This document shows, in pieces, positions 53,208-60,958 of a stretch of DNA of 64,000 bases. Made by a program: the position numbers and the translations under genes. Source of the DNA: JAAYJT01 sp037445555 (GTDB lineage: Bacteria; Bacteroidota; Bacteroidia; Bacteroidales; JAAYJT01). Under the pieces are notes generated by a model. The model did not search any database, was not told the DNA's origin, and worked only from the letters and a program-made list of their open reading frames with translations. Each line of letters opens with the position of its first letter. The first letter of the stretch is position 1. The stretch covers positions 1-64,000 of the forward strand of contig JBBIKG010000016.1 in assembly GCA_037445555.1 (NCBI GenBank). The letters run 5' to 3'.

Positions 53208-54089
53208 ATGGAAACAAACTACCTGACAGACATTATGCTGCCTGTTTCTTTGGCTATTATCATGCTTGGAATGGGCTTATCGCTGGTCCCTTACGATTTT
53301 AAAAGGGTACTAATTTATCCTAAGGCCACTGCCATAGGCATTCTGAATCAGCTTATCTTATTGCCAATCGTGGGTTTTATCCTACTATACATCTTCAGGC
53401 TCGACAGCCCCGAGCTGGCAGTAGGAATCATGGTGCTGGCAGCCTGCCCCGGCGGGCCAACTTCAAATCTGATCGCCCATATCTCAAAAGGCGACACAGC
53501 CCTTTCCATCACCTTAACGGCCATTTCGAGCCTTATCGCCGTGATTACCATTCCATTAATTGTGAACCTTTCTCTGGCTCATTTTATGGATGTCGGGCAA
53601 TATGTACCCTTGCCAATCCTCGACACCATCATCAAGCTGATGATCATCACACTGCTTCCTGTTGCAGTGGGCATGTTCATCAGAGCAAGATTTGTGGGCT
53701 TTGCAGACCGGATGAGCAAGCCGGTGAAGATTGTTTCGGGCATTTTGCTTTTTGTCATCATTCTGGCTGCCGTAATGACCAACAAGGACATCTTTGTGCA
53801 GTCGTTCAAGGATGTGGGCCCTATAGCACTAGCTCTGAACGTTGTTATGTTGTTGATCGGTTATTATTCATCTCGCTGGCTAAAGCTAAATACGGCTCAA
53901 AGCATTACCATTTCCATTGAGTCAGGTATACAGAATGGTACACTGGGAATAACAATTGCCAGCACCCTGCTTCACAACAATGTGATTGCCATTTCGCCGG
54001 CCATCTATAGCCTGATCATGTTTGCCACAGCCGGATTTATCATTGCAAGGGCTTATCTGTGGATTCGAAAACCTGAAACAAGCCTGTAA
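53208..54089 (+). CDS. bile acid:sodium symporter (BASS) family protein
   Basis: 293 residues with about nine or ten transmembrane helices. The BASS signature region ACPGGPTSNLIAHISKGDTALSI (about 80-102) and the later IESGIQNGTLGITIA sodium-site segment are both present. Bacterial members move organic anions with sodium; the substrate here cannot be told. The gene is free-standing and ends directly at a bidirectional hairpin shared with the convergent tsf gene. Confidence 0.9.
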   Translation: METNYLTDIMLPVSLAIIMLGMGLSLVPYDFKRVLIYPKATAIGILNQLILLPIVGFILLYIFRLDSPELAVGIMVLAACPGGPTSNLIAHISKGDTALSITLTAISSLIAVITIPLIVNLSLAHFMDVGQYVPLPILDTIIKLMIITLLPVAVGMFIRARFVGFADRMSKPVKIVSGILLFVIILAAVMTNKDIFVQSFKDVGPIALALNVVMLLIGYYSSRWLKLNTAQSITISIESGIQNGTLGITIASTLLHNNVIAISPAIYSLIMFATAGFIIARAYLWIRKPETSL

Positions 54090-54117
54090 AAAAAGAGGCC
54101 GTCTTTTAAACGGCCTC
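54088..54117 (-). terminator. Rho-independent terminator of the rplM-rpsI-rpsB-tsf operon
   Basis: An 8-bp stem (GAGGCCGT at 54095-54102 with ACGGCCTC at 54110-54117) and a 7-base loop are followed on the minus strand by a run of seven T. On the plus strand it is followed by ATTCTTT, so it could also serve the BASS gene less strongly. Confidence 0.85.
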
Positions 54118-54141
54118 ATTCTTTATATACAAATGATTGGA

Positions 54142-54978
54142 TCAGGCACCAAGCATCACACGCTTCATGGCGGTAATTTTTAATTCCTTATTAAACTTGG
54201 TGATGTAGTCTTTCACTGTCATGGTATTGTCTTTTATGAAATCCTGATTCAGGAGGGTGCTTTCTTTGAAGAATTTACCAAGTTTTCCGACGGCTATTTT
54301 TTCAGCCAGTTCGGCAGGTTTTCCTTCCTGAATAGCTACTTCCTTACCAATCTCAATTTCCTTATCAACGATGCTCTGATCAACATCGCCTTTGTCGATT
54401 GCGATCGGACTCATTGCAGCCACCTGCATAACCACATCCTTGCCAACAATGTCAATTCCTTGGCCTGTGTTCATGCTCAGCCCTATCATGCTGCTGAGAC
54501 GGTTACCGTGATGATTATAAGCAAAAACCATCGGGGCATTGATCACCTGGCATTCAGCCAATGTGGTTTTTTCGCCTGTTTTCCCGGTCATTTCTGTCAC
54601 AACGTCGGCGATGGTAAGCCCCCTGAATGGAAGGGCATTCAGTTCGTCAAGGTTCTGCACTTTATTCTTCACGGCCAGCTCAATGATGTCGTTAGCGAAA
54701 TTGATAAAATCCTGATTTTTAGCAACAAAATCTGTCTCGCAATTGAGCATGATGATGACCCCATAATCATTGGAGTCATTTGTTTTAGAAAGAACGATGC
54801 CTTCGTTGGCGCTGCGATCAGCTCTCTTATTGGCCACTTTCTGGCCTTTTTTGCGGAGAAACTCGATGGCTTTATCAAAATCGCCTTCACTTTCAACCAG
54901 AGCCTGTTTGCAGTCCATCATACCTGCGCCGGTAATTTGCCTCAGTTTGTTAACGTCGGCAGCAGTTATATTTGCCAT
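54142..54978 (-). CDS. tsf: translation elongation factor Ts
   Basis: 278 residues, normal. The UBA-like N-terminal domain (VNKLRQITGAGMMDCKQAL) and the TDFVAKN motif that contacts EF-Tu are present, followed by two alpha/beta core subdomains and a helical C-terminus. It exchanges nucleotide on EF-Tu. It is the last gene of the rplM-rpsI-rpsB-tsf operon, with a terminator directly after it. Confidence 0.98.
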   Translation of the reverse strand: MANITAADVNKLRQITGAGMMDCKQALVESEGDFDKAIEFLRKKGQKVANKRADRSANEGIVLSKTNDSNDYGVIIMLNCETDFVAKNQDFINFANDIIELAVKNKVQNLDELNALPFRGLTIADVVTEMTGKTGEKTTLAECQVINAPMVFAYNHHGNRLSSMIGLSMNTGQGIDIVGKDVVMQVAAMSPIAIDKGDVDQSIVDKEIEIGKEVAIQEGKPAELAEKIAVGKLGKFFKESTLLNQDFIKDNTMTVKDYITKFNKELKITAMKRVMLGA

Positions 54979-55026
54979 ATCTGATAATAATTATTGAATG
55001 AATATTAAATAGATTTTTTCACTCGC

Positions 55027-55929
55027 TTAGCGGGTAGGTCTGCGAGTAGTAGGTTTGCTGATGGGTTTGCGGGGTCTGCGGCTTTTATCTTCTCCCTCAC
55101 CTTCAGCTTTTTTCAGTGCTTTTTCTGCACGTTCCTTAGGCGTAAGACCATCATCTTCTTCATCTTCGGGATAAATAATCTCGCCCATTTCGTCGCGCTC
55201 GTAGTCATCGTGCTCTTCATCTTCGCGTTTGTCGCGGTCAAGCTTGCGATCGGTCAGCCCTTCGCTGATTGCTTCCACAATGCGGCCGAGAATAACAGCG
55301 ATGCTTTTTGAGGCATCATCATTTGCCGGAATCGGAAAGTCGATTTCGTTTGGATTGGAGTTGGTATCAACGATGGCTATGGTGGGAATATTGAGTTTGC
55401 GGGCTTCAGCTACTGCGATATGTTCTTTCATGATGTCAACCACAAAAAGGGCGGATGGCAGGCGGCTAAGGTCGGCAATACTTCCGAGTTGCTTTTCAAG
55501 CTTGGCTCGCTCACGGGTAATCTGCAACCGCTCTCGTTTTGAAAAACTTGAGAAGTTTTCAGCTGCCATAAGCTTGTCGATAGATGACATTTTGCGGACG
55601 GCTTTGCGGATAGTGGCGAAGTTGGTGAGCATACCACCCGGCCAGCGTTCTGTAACGTAAGGCATGCCTACGCTTTGGGCATACTGGGCAACGATGTCTT
55701 TTGCCTGCTTTTTGGTGGCAACGAATAATATTTTTTTACCCGAATTGGCAATCTGCTTTGCTGCAGATGCGGCTTCTTCAAGTTTAGCCTGTGTTTTGTA
55801 AAGGTCAATGATGTGAATCCCGTTTCGCTCCATGAAAATGTACGGAGCCATGTTCGGGTTCCATTTGCGCTTCAGATGTCCGAAATGTGATCCGGCATCG
55901 AGCAGTTGATCGAAAGTTACTTGTGGCAT
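55027..55929 (-). CDS. rpsB: 30S ribosomal protein S2 with C-terminal extension
   Basis: 300 residues, about 60 longer than E. coli S2. The conserved core (LLDAGSHFGHLKRKWNPNM near the start, TKKQAKDIV, RWPGGMLTN, DTNSNPNEIDFPIPANDDA) ends near residue 226. The extra tail is first acidic (DEEHDDYERDEMGEIIYPEDEEDDG) and then basic (RRPRKPISKPTTRRP). Long tails on S2 are seen in some Bacteroidota. The tail's charge pattern is unusual and may contact rRNA or mRNA. Located between rpsI and tsf. Confidence 0.97.
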   Translation of the reverse strand: MPQVTFDQLLDAGSHFGHLKRKWNPNMAPYIFMERNGIHIIDLYKTQAKLEEAASAAKQIANSGKKILFVATKKQAKDIVAQYAQSVGMPYVTERWPGGMLTNFATIRKAVRKMSSIDKLMAAENFSSFSKRERLQITRERAKLEKQLGSIADLSRLPSALFVVDIMKEHIAVAEARKLNIPTIAIVDTNSNPNEIDFPIPANDDASKSIAVILGRIVEAISEGLTDRKLDRDKREDEEHDDYERDEMGEIIYPEDEEDDGLTPKERAEKALKKAEGEGEDKSRRPRKPISKPTTRRPTR

Positions 55930-56038
55930 AGTGGATTAAATTAATGTTTACTTTCCGTTAAAAGTCAATTACCAGGTAGCACCGTCAATGAACGGAGGTC
56001 CCGGCAATTTGGATACTAAACAGATCATTATCTGGATT

Positions 56039-56419
56039 TTAACGCTTGCTGAACTGGAATCTCTTCCTTGCTTTTTTCTGTCCTGGTTTTTTACGTTCAA
56101 CCATACGTGGGTCTCGGCGCAACAGGCCTTTCGACTTCAGCGGCGGGCGGTTTTCCGGAGCGATTTCGCACATGGCTTTTGAAATTGCAAGGCGCAGCGC
56201 TTCGGCCTGACCGTTCACACCCCCTCCGTCGAGGTTGGCTAACACGTCGTATTTGCCCTGAATTTGCAGAATTTCAAAAGGCTGAAGCACAATGTACTGC
56301 AGCGTAGCCGTTGGGAAATATTCCCTGAATTCTCTTCCGTTAACAGTGATTGAACCGCTGCCATCCTTAATATAAACCCGGGCAACGGCAGTTTTTCTTC
56401 TTCCGATTGTATTGATCAT
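56039..56419 (-). CDS. rpsI: 30S ribosomal protein S9
   Basis: 126 residues, close to the usual 128-130. TIGRRKTAVARVYIKDGSG near the start, the GGGVNGQAEALRLAISKAM segment and the basic end KKARKRFQFSKR with a C-terminal SKR are the standard S9 marks; the tail reaches the P site. Second gene of its operon, 13 bases after rplM and about 110 bases before rpsB. Confidence 0.98.
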   Translation of the reverse strand: MINTIGRRKTAVARVYIKDGSGSITVNGREFREYFPTATLQYIVLQPFEILQIQGKYDVLANLDGGGVNGQAEALRLAISKAMCEIAPENRPPLKSKGLLRRDPRMVERKKPGQKKARKRFQFSKR

Positions 56420-56432
56420 GGTTTGAGAGTCT

Positions 56433-56888
56433 TTATTTTATGCTATCTATATCGATTGCCCTGGGTTGCTGAGCCTGATGTGGGTGATCGGGACCTGCAT
56501 ACACCTTAAGGTTTCTGAACAGCTCGCTGCCTAGCCTGTTTTTCGGCAACATTCCTCTGATGGCTTCTTCGACAACAGAAGTGGGCTTGGCTTTAAGCAC
56601 CTGCCTGGTCGTTAAAATGCTTTGCCCGCCCGGATATCCTGAGTGGCGGATATATTCCTTCTGGTTCATCTTCTGACCTGTCAGGCGAACCTTCTCTGCA
56701 TTGATGATAATTACGTTGTCGCCGCAATCGACGTGAGGAGTAAAATACGGCTTGTGCTTGCCCCGGAGCAATCTGGCAACCACCGTTGCCATACGTCCTA
56801 GCACTAGATTCTCGGCATCCACCAATAACCATTCTTTTTCAATGGTTGCGTTGTTCGCTGACAACGTTTTGTAAGATAGTGTATTCAT
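56433..56888 (-). CDS. rplM: 50S ribosomal protein L13
   Basis: 151 residues, slightly longer than the 142 of E. coli. WLLVDAENLVLGRMATVVARLLRGKHK, CGDNVIIINAEKVRLTGQK and the AIRGMLPKNRLG segment are standard L13 blocks. It is the first gene of the ribosomal protein/tsf operon and is preceded by an almost ideal Bacteroidota promoter. Confidence 0.98.
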   Translation of the reverse strand: MNTLSYKTLSANNATIEKEWLLVDAENLVLGRMATVVARLLRGKHKPYFTPHVDCGDNVIIINAEKVRLTGQKMNQKEYIRHSGYPGGQSILTTRQVLKAKPTSVVEEAIRGMLPKNRLGSELFRNLKVYAGPDHPHQAQQPRAIDIDSIK

Positions 56889-56939
56889 TTCAGATCAACG
56901 TTCTAATAATATTCAAAAGCTCCCATCAAAAATGGGGTG

Positions 56940-56971
56940 CAAAGGTAGAACTAAATTTTATTTTAGACAAA
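56940..56971 (-). promoter_or_regulatory. promoter of the rplM-rpsI-rpsB-tsf operon
   Basis: Read on the minus strand, TTTG (56971-56968), 20 bases, then TACCTTTG (56947-56940). Both elements and the spacing match the Bacteroidota consensus TTTG-N19-21-TAnnTTTG. The predicted start is near 56933, giving a ~45-base leader. Confidence 0.75.
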
Positions 56972-57100
56972 TACCGCTCGAATATTTTTAAGCGCTGGAA
57001 AACAGCAATCAAAAAAGTGAAACTCAAGCGCGTGCCAATCAAAAAACTTCTCCCTGTGGCCGGGCATGAAATCGACGGTACCGGTTTACAAATTTATGGT

Positions 57101-57108
57101 TATTTTTG
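57101..57108 (+). promoter_or_regulatory. -7 element of the gldA gene
   Basis: TATTTTTG (perfect TAnnTTTG) lies 55 bases before the ATG at 57164. It falls inside an upstream-extended open frame, so the true gldA start should be downstream of it. The divergent 275-base region toward rplM holds nothing else recognised. Confidence 0.45.
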
Positions 57109-57163
57109 CTGCAAGACCGGGGTTTTTCGTCATGCTGCCCCTGAAGAAATTACTCATTTGCCG

Positions 57164-58075
57164 ATGTCATTACAGGTTTTTGAGATAGTAAGATACTATG
57201 GAGAGCAAAAAGTGCTTGACAAAGTGACGTTTGACTTAGGGCAAGCTGAAATTGTGGGATTGCTGGGGCCTAACGGTGCCGGGAAATCAACACTAATGAA
57301 GGTCATCACCGGTTACCTCCCACCCTATTCAGGCCACGTGAGGGTTGCAGGATACGACGTCAGTGCTAATGCGCTGAATGTCAGGCGAAACATTGGGTAC
57401 CTTCCCGAAAACAATCCTTTATATACTGAAATGTATGTGAAGGAGTACCTTTATTTTCTGGCCGGGATCCATCAGGTGGGCACAAATACCCAAAAAAGCA
57501 TCAGCGATCTGATCACACAGACTGGTCTGGCCGGGGAGCAGCAGAAAAAAATAGGTCAACTGAGCAAAGGATACCGTCAGAGGGTAGGGCTTGCCGGAGC
57601 GCTCATACACAACCCCGGGGTACTTATTCTGGATGAACCGACTACAGGACTGGACCCGAATCAAATAATTGAAATCAGGGAGCTGATTAGACAGGCAGGT
57701 AAAGAGAAGACCGTTCTCCTATCAACTCACATCATGCAAGAGGTGGAGGCGCTGTGCAAGAGGGTACTAATTATCGACAAGGGCCGCATTGTTGCCGACG
57801 ACCTGATCGAAAACATCAAGCGGCCGGCAACTCTGCAACAAACCATACTTGTTGAGTTTGATAAACAGCCAAACCCAGACCAACTGCAACTGATAGAAGG
57901 GGTGCGGGAAGTCACTCAGCTTGAGGGGATGGTGTGGTGTTTTATTCCTCAGGATGATTTGGATCTCAGGCAACAAATTTTCAGGTTCGCGGTTGAAAAT
58001 AATCTGGCAGTACTTTCAATGCAGAAGAAAGATATACCCCTTGAGAGCATTTTTCGCAGTCTCACCCAGGAATAA
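57164..58075 (+). CDS. gldA: gliding-motility-associated ABC transporter ATP-binding protein GldA
   Basis: 303 residues from the ATG at 57164; upstream in-frame codons precede the promoter and lack ABC features. The NBD has Walker A GPNGAGKST (about 36-44), the signature LSKGYRQR, Walker B LILDEPTTGLDP and the H-loop STHI. The C-terminal ~85 residues form the extra domain seen in GldA-type proteins. GldA is the ATPase of the GldA-GldF-GldG transporter needed for gliding in some Bacteroidota; the membrane partners are not in the window. Many non-gliding relatives keep it, so gliding cannot be inferred. Confidence 0.8.
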   Translation: MSLQVFEIVRYYGEQKVLDKVTFDLGQAEIVGLLGPNGAGKSTLMKVITGYLPPYSGHVRVAGYDVSANALNVRRNIGYLPENNPLYTEMYVKEYLYFLAGIHQVGTNTQKSISDLITQTGLAGEQQKKIGQLSKGYRQRVGLAGALIHNPGVLILDEPTTGLDPNQIIEIRELIRQAGKEKTVLLSTHIMQEVEALCKRVLIIDKGRIVADDLIENIKRPATLQQTILVEFDKQPNPDQLQLIEGVREVTQLEGMVWCFIPQDDLDLRQQIFRFAVENNLAVLSMQKKDIPLESIFRSLTQE

Positions 58076-58157
58076 GATACTGTGCCCAAAGCAATGGCAG
58101 GGTTTTTTCAAATACCTGACCGTGAATGAGCTTTTCAGGCCATTCGGTTTCTTTTTG

Positions 58158-58165
58158 TATATTTG
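58158..58165 (+). promoter_or_regulatory. -7 element of the metK gene
   Basis: TATATTTG (perfect TAnnTTTG) lies 35 bases upstream of the ATG at 58201. The predicted leader is about 30 bases, too short for a SAM riboswitch, and none is seen. Confidence 0.5.
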
Positions 58166-58200
58166 CGCCCCAATTCACACACCTATTTATTTTCTTTTCA

Positions 58201-59511
58201 ATGAGTTATTTATTTACCTCGGAGTCGGTTTCGGAAGGTCACCCGGATAAAATCGCCGATCAGATTTCAGATGCGTTGCTTGATGAATTCCTGCGACACG
58301 ACCCCGAATCAAAAGTGGCATGCGAAACTCTTGTGACTACCGGTCTGGTGGTTTGCAGCGGCGAGGTCAGAACGCGCTGTTATATTGACATCCAGGAAGC
58401 AGTACGCAGAACGATAAAGAATATAGGGTATGTTAAAGGCGATTACTCTTTTGAGTATAACTCATGCGGAGTGGTCAGCACTATTCATGAGCAGAGCCCG
58501 GATATAGCGCAAGGTGTCGACAAGACCTCAGAAGAAGAACAAGGTGCCGGCGATCAGGGGATGATGTTCGGTTATGCTACTGACGAGATGGAAAACTATA
58601 TGCCACTGACCATCGAGCTGGCTCATGTGCTATTGCAGGAGCTGGCTTCCATCCGTCATGAAGGTAAGTACATGAAATATCTTAGGCCCGACAGCAAATC
58701 GCAAGTGACAGTTCAATACGACGAAATGGGCCGGGCTCAGAAAATCGACACAATAGTAATTTCGACACAACACGATCCGTTTGACACCGACGACATCATG
58801 CAGAAGGTTATAGCGGATGATATTCGTAAAATACTTTTGCCCAGGGTAATACAAGTAAAAACTTTACCTGAAAGCGCAAGCAAACTTCTGCAAAATCACT
58901 TCCGGTTAATGGTAAATCCCACTGGCAAATTCGTGATAGGGGGTCCGCATGGCGATACCGGGCTTACCGGACGTAAGATAATTGTTGACACATATGGCGG
59001 TCATGGGGCACATGGTGGTGGTGCATTTAGCGGAAAAGATTCGTCGAAAGTAGACCGCTCGGGTGCCTATGCCACCCGGCACATAGCAAAGAACCTGGTT
59101 GGGGCCGGTATCGCACGCCAGGTATTGGTGCAGGTAGCCTATGCCATCGGCGTAGCTGAACCTGTTGGACTTTACGTGAATACGTATGGAACAGCTAAAG
59201 TTAAAAACAACGATGGTACCCGAATGACCGATGGACAAATAGCCGAAGTCCTCAGGGAGCTGTTAGATTTGCGACCTTTTGCAATCGTTAAAAGGTTCGG
59301 GCTGAAGAACCCTGTATTTCTTCCTACTGCCACCTACGGGCATTTTGGCCGCGACAATTATATCAAAGATGTGGAAATTTGCTATGACCCGGTAACAGGC
59401 AAACCTCAAGGAAACGGAAATCAATGCCCCAAGAGTATTAAGCAGGTGGAATTCTTTGCTTGGGAAAAACTCGACATGGTTGACGATCTGACGAAAGCGT
59501 TCAGACTATAG
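58201..59511 (+). CDS. metK: S-adenosylmethionine synthetase
   Basis: 436 residues from the ATG at 58201 (starts MSYLFTSESVSEGHPDK). The methionine-binding GHPDK, the GDQGMMFGYAT ATP-site loop and GGAFSGKDSSKVDRSGAY near the active site are all present. It is longer than E. coli MetK (384) because of loop insertions typical of Bacteroidota. It makes SAM from methionine and ATP. Transcribed alone; convergent with rocD 67 bases away. Confidence 0.97.
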   Translation: MSYLFTSESVSEGHPDKIADQISDALLDEFLRHDPESKVACETLVTTGLVVCSGEVRTRCYIDIQEAVRRTIKNIGYVKGDYSFEYNSCGVVSTIHEQSPDIAQGVDKTSEEEQGAGDQGMMFGYATDEMENYMPLTIELAHVLLQELASIRHEGKYMKYLRPDSKSQVTVQYDEMGRAQKIDTIVISTQHDPFDTDDIMQKVIADDIRKILLPRVIQVKTLPESASKLLQNHFRLMVNPTGKFVIGGPHGDTGLTGRKIIVDTYGGHGAHGGGAFSGKDSSKVDRSGAYATRHIAKNLVGAGIARQVLVQVAYAIGVAEPVGLYVNTYGTAKVKNNDGTRMTDGQIAEVLRELLDLRPFAIVKRFGLKNPVFLPTATYGHFGRDNYIKDVEICYDPVTGKPQGNGNQCPKSIKQVEFFAWEKLDMVDDLTKAFRL

Positions 59512-59578
59512 TATTCTCCTGTAAACCTAAGTCCGGCCAGGTCAGTATTGCTGTCAAGGCTTTAGAAATCAGCTAATT

Positions 59579-60802
59579 CTAATTGAATGATTCAATACTC
59601 TTGCGGATGATGAATATGGCTTCGCGTAGCTGATCTTCGGTAATGACCAGAGGCGGAGCGAACCGAATTATGTGCCGGTGGGTTGGTTTGGCCAGCAGCC
59701 CGTTTTCTTTCATCCGAATACAAACATCCCACGCTTCATAGCCATTTTTAGGCTTGATCACTATAGCATTCAACAAGCCTTTGCCACGAATGAGCTGAAC
59801 CATTTCAGATTTAATTTCGGCACATTCCTCGCGAAAAATTTTCCCAAGCCGTTCAGCATTGTCGGCAAGTTTTTCATCACGAACCACTTCCAGAGCTGCA
59901 ACACCCACCTTAGAAGCTAGAGGGTTGCCGCCAAAAGTGGAACCGTGCTGGCCTGGTTTAATGCAAAGCATGATATCGTCGTTGGCAAGTACGGCCGAAA
60001 CCGGATACACCCCGCCTGACAATGCTTTGCCCAAAATAAGGATGTCGGGTTTGACATTTTCGTGGTCGCAGGCAAGCAATTTACCTGTGCGTGCTATACC
60101 TGTCTGAACTTCGTCGGCGATAAAAAGTACATTTTTACTACGACAAAGTGCTGCACTAGCTGCCAGATATCCGTTGTCGGGAACAAAAACCCCAGCTTCA
60201 CCCTGGATAGGTTCGACCATGAAAGCTACCACGTCCGGGTCGGAAAGAGCCTGGCTTAAAGCTTCGGTATTATTGTAAGGAATCACTGTAAAGCCTGGAG
60301 TATAAGGGCCAAAATTGCCGTATGATTCGGGATCGGTCGAAAAACTAACGATGGTAGTAGTGCGGCCATGAAAATTATTTCGACAAACAATGATTTTAGC
60401 CTGGTTTTCAGGAACGCCTTTTTTTTCATACCCCCATTTGCGGGCAAGCTTAATAGCCGTCTCGACCCCTTCTGCTCCGGTATTCATAGGCAACATCTTA
60501 TCGAAACCGAAAAATTCGGTGGCAAATTTTTCGAATAGGCCAAGAGAGTCGTTGTAAAATGCTCTTGAAGTCAGCGTGAGGGTTTTGGCCTGATCGATAA
60601 GGGCCCCGACAATTTTAGGATGGCAATGCCCTTGGTTAACAGCCGAATATGCCGAAAGGAAATCGAAAAAACGTTTACCTTCCACATCCCACATAAATGG
60701 TCCCTCGCCTCGAGCAAGAACCACAGGAAGGGGATGATAGTTGTGAGCTCCGTACTTATCTTCGAGCTCCATGGCATAAGAGGAAGTCATAGGTATCTTC
60801 AT
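59579..60802 (-). CDS. rocD: ornithine aminotransferase
   Basis: 407 residues. It is a class III PLP aminotransferase: AYSAVNQGHCHPKI near the N-terminus, the MNTGAEGVETAIKLARKWG block, PIQGEAGV, DEVQTGIARTG, and the PLP lysine in GKALSGG. The AYSAVNQGH and MNTGAEGVETA forms are characteristic of ornithine aminotransferase rather than acetylornithine aminotransferase. It converts ornithine to glutamate semialdehyde, linking arginine breakdown and proline synthesis. It stands alone, with a -7 element 44 bases upstream. Confidence 0.93.
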   Translation of the reverse strand: MKIPMTSSYAMELEDKYGAHNYHPLPVVLARGEGPFMWDVEGKRFFDFLSAYSAVNQGHCHPKIVGALIDQAKTLTLTSRAFYNDSLGLFEKFATEFFGFDKMLPMNTGAEGVETAIKLARKWGYEKKGVPENQAKIIVCRNNFHGRTTTIVSFSTDPESYGNFGPYTPGFTVIPYNNTEALSQALSDPDVVAFMVEPIQGEAGVFVPDNGYLAASAALCRSKNVLFIADEVQTGIARTGKLLACDHENVKPDILILGKALSGGVYPVSAVLANDDIMLCIKPGQHGSTFGGNPLASKVGVAALEVVRDEKLADNAERLGKIFREECAEIKSEMVQLIRGKGLLNAIVIKPKNGYEAWDVCIRMKENGLLAKPTHRHIIRFAPPLVITEDQLREAIFIIRKSIESFN

Positions 60803-60845
60803 AATAATCTGATATTTAATATATTAGCCAAATGATCACGAGATG

Positions 60846-60853
60846 CAAAGGTA
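60846..60853 (-). promoter_or_regulatory. -7 element of the rocD gene
   Basis: On the minus strand TACCTTTG, a perfect TAnnTTTG, 44 bases upstream of the start codon. No clear -33 TTTG is seen at the usual spacing. Confidence 0.4.
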
Positions 60854-60958
60854 TTAAATGTTTCAACATGGTAATGGGATTGCTGAATAAATGCCAACAG
60901 AATCGCACAACCTCAATTCAGTACACCGCTGCCCCGACAGTAGTCCGAAGTGCAAACC

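Noticed and set aside
57101..57163. upstream extension of gldA to a start near 56786
   Set aside because: The added residues lack ABC-protein features and the extension passes through a perfect -7 element and toward the divergent rplM promoter.
58076..58200. possible SAM riboswitch before metK
   Set aside because: The predicted transcript leader is only ~30 bases and no conserved riboswitch hairpins were seen.
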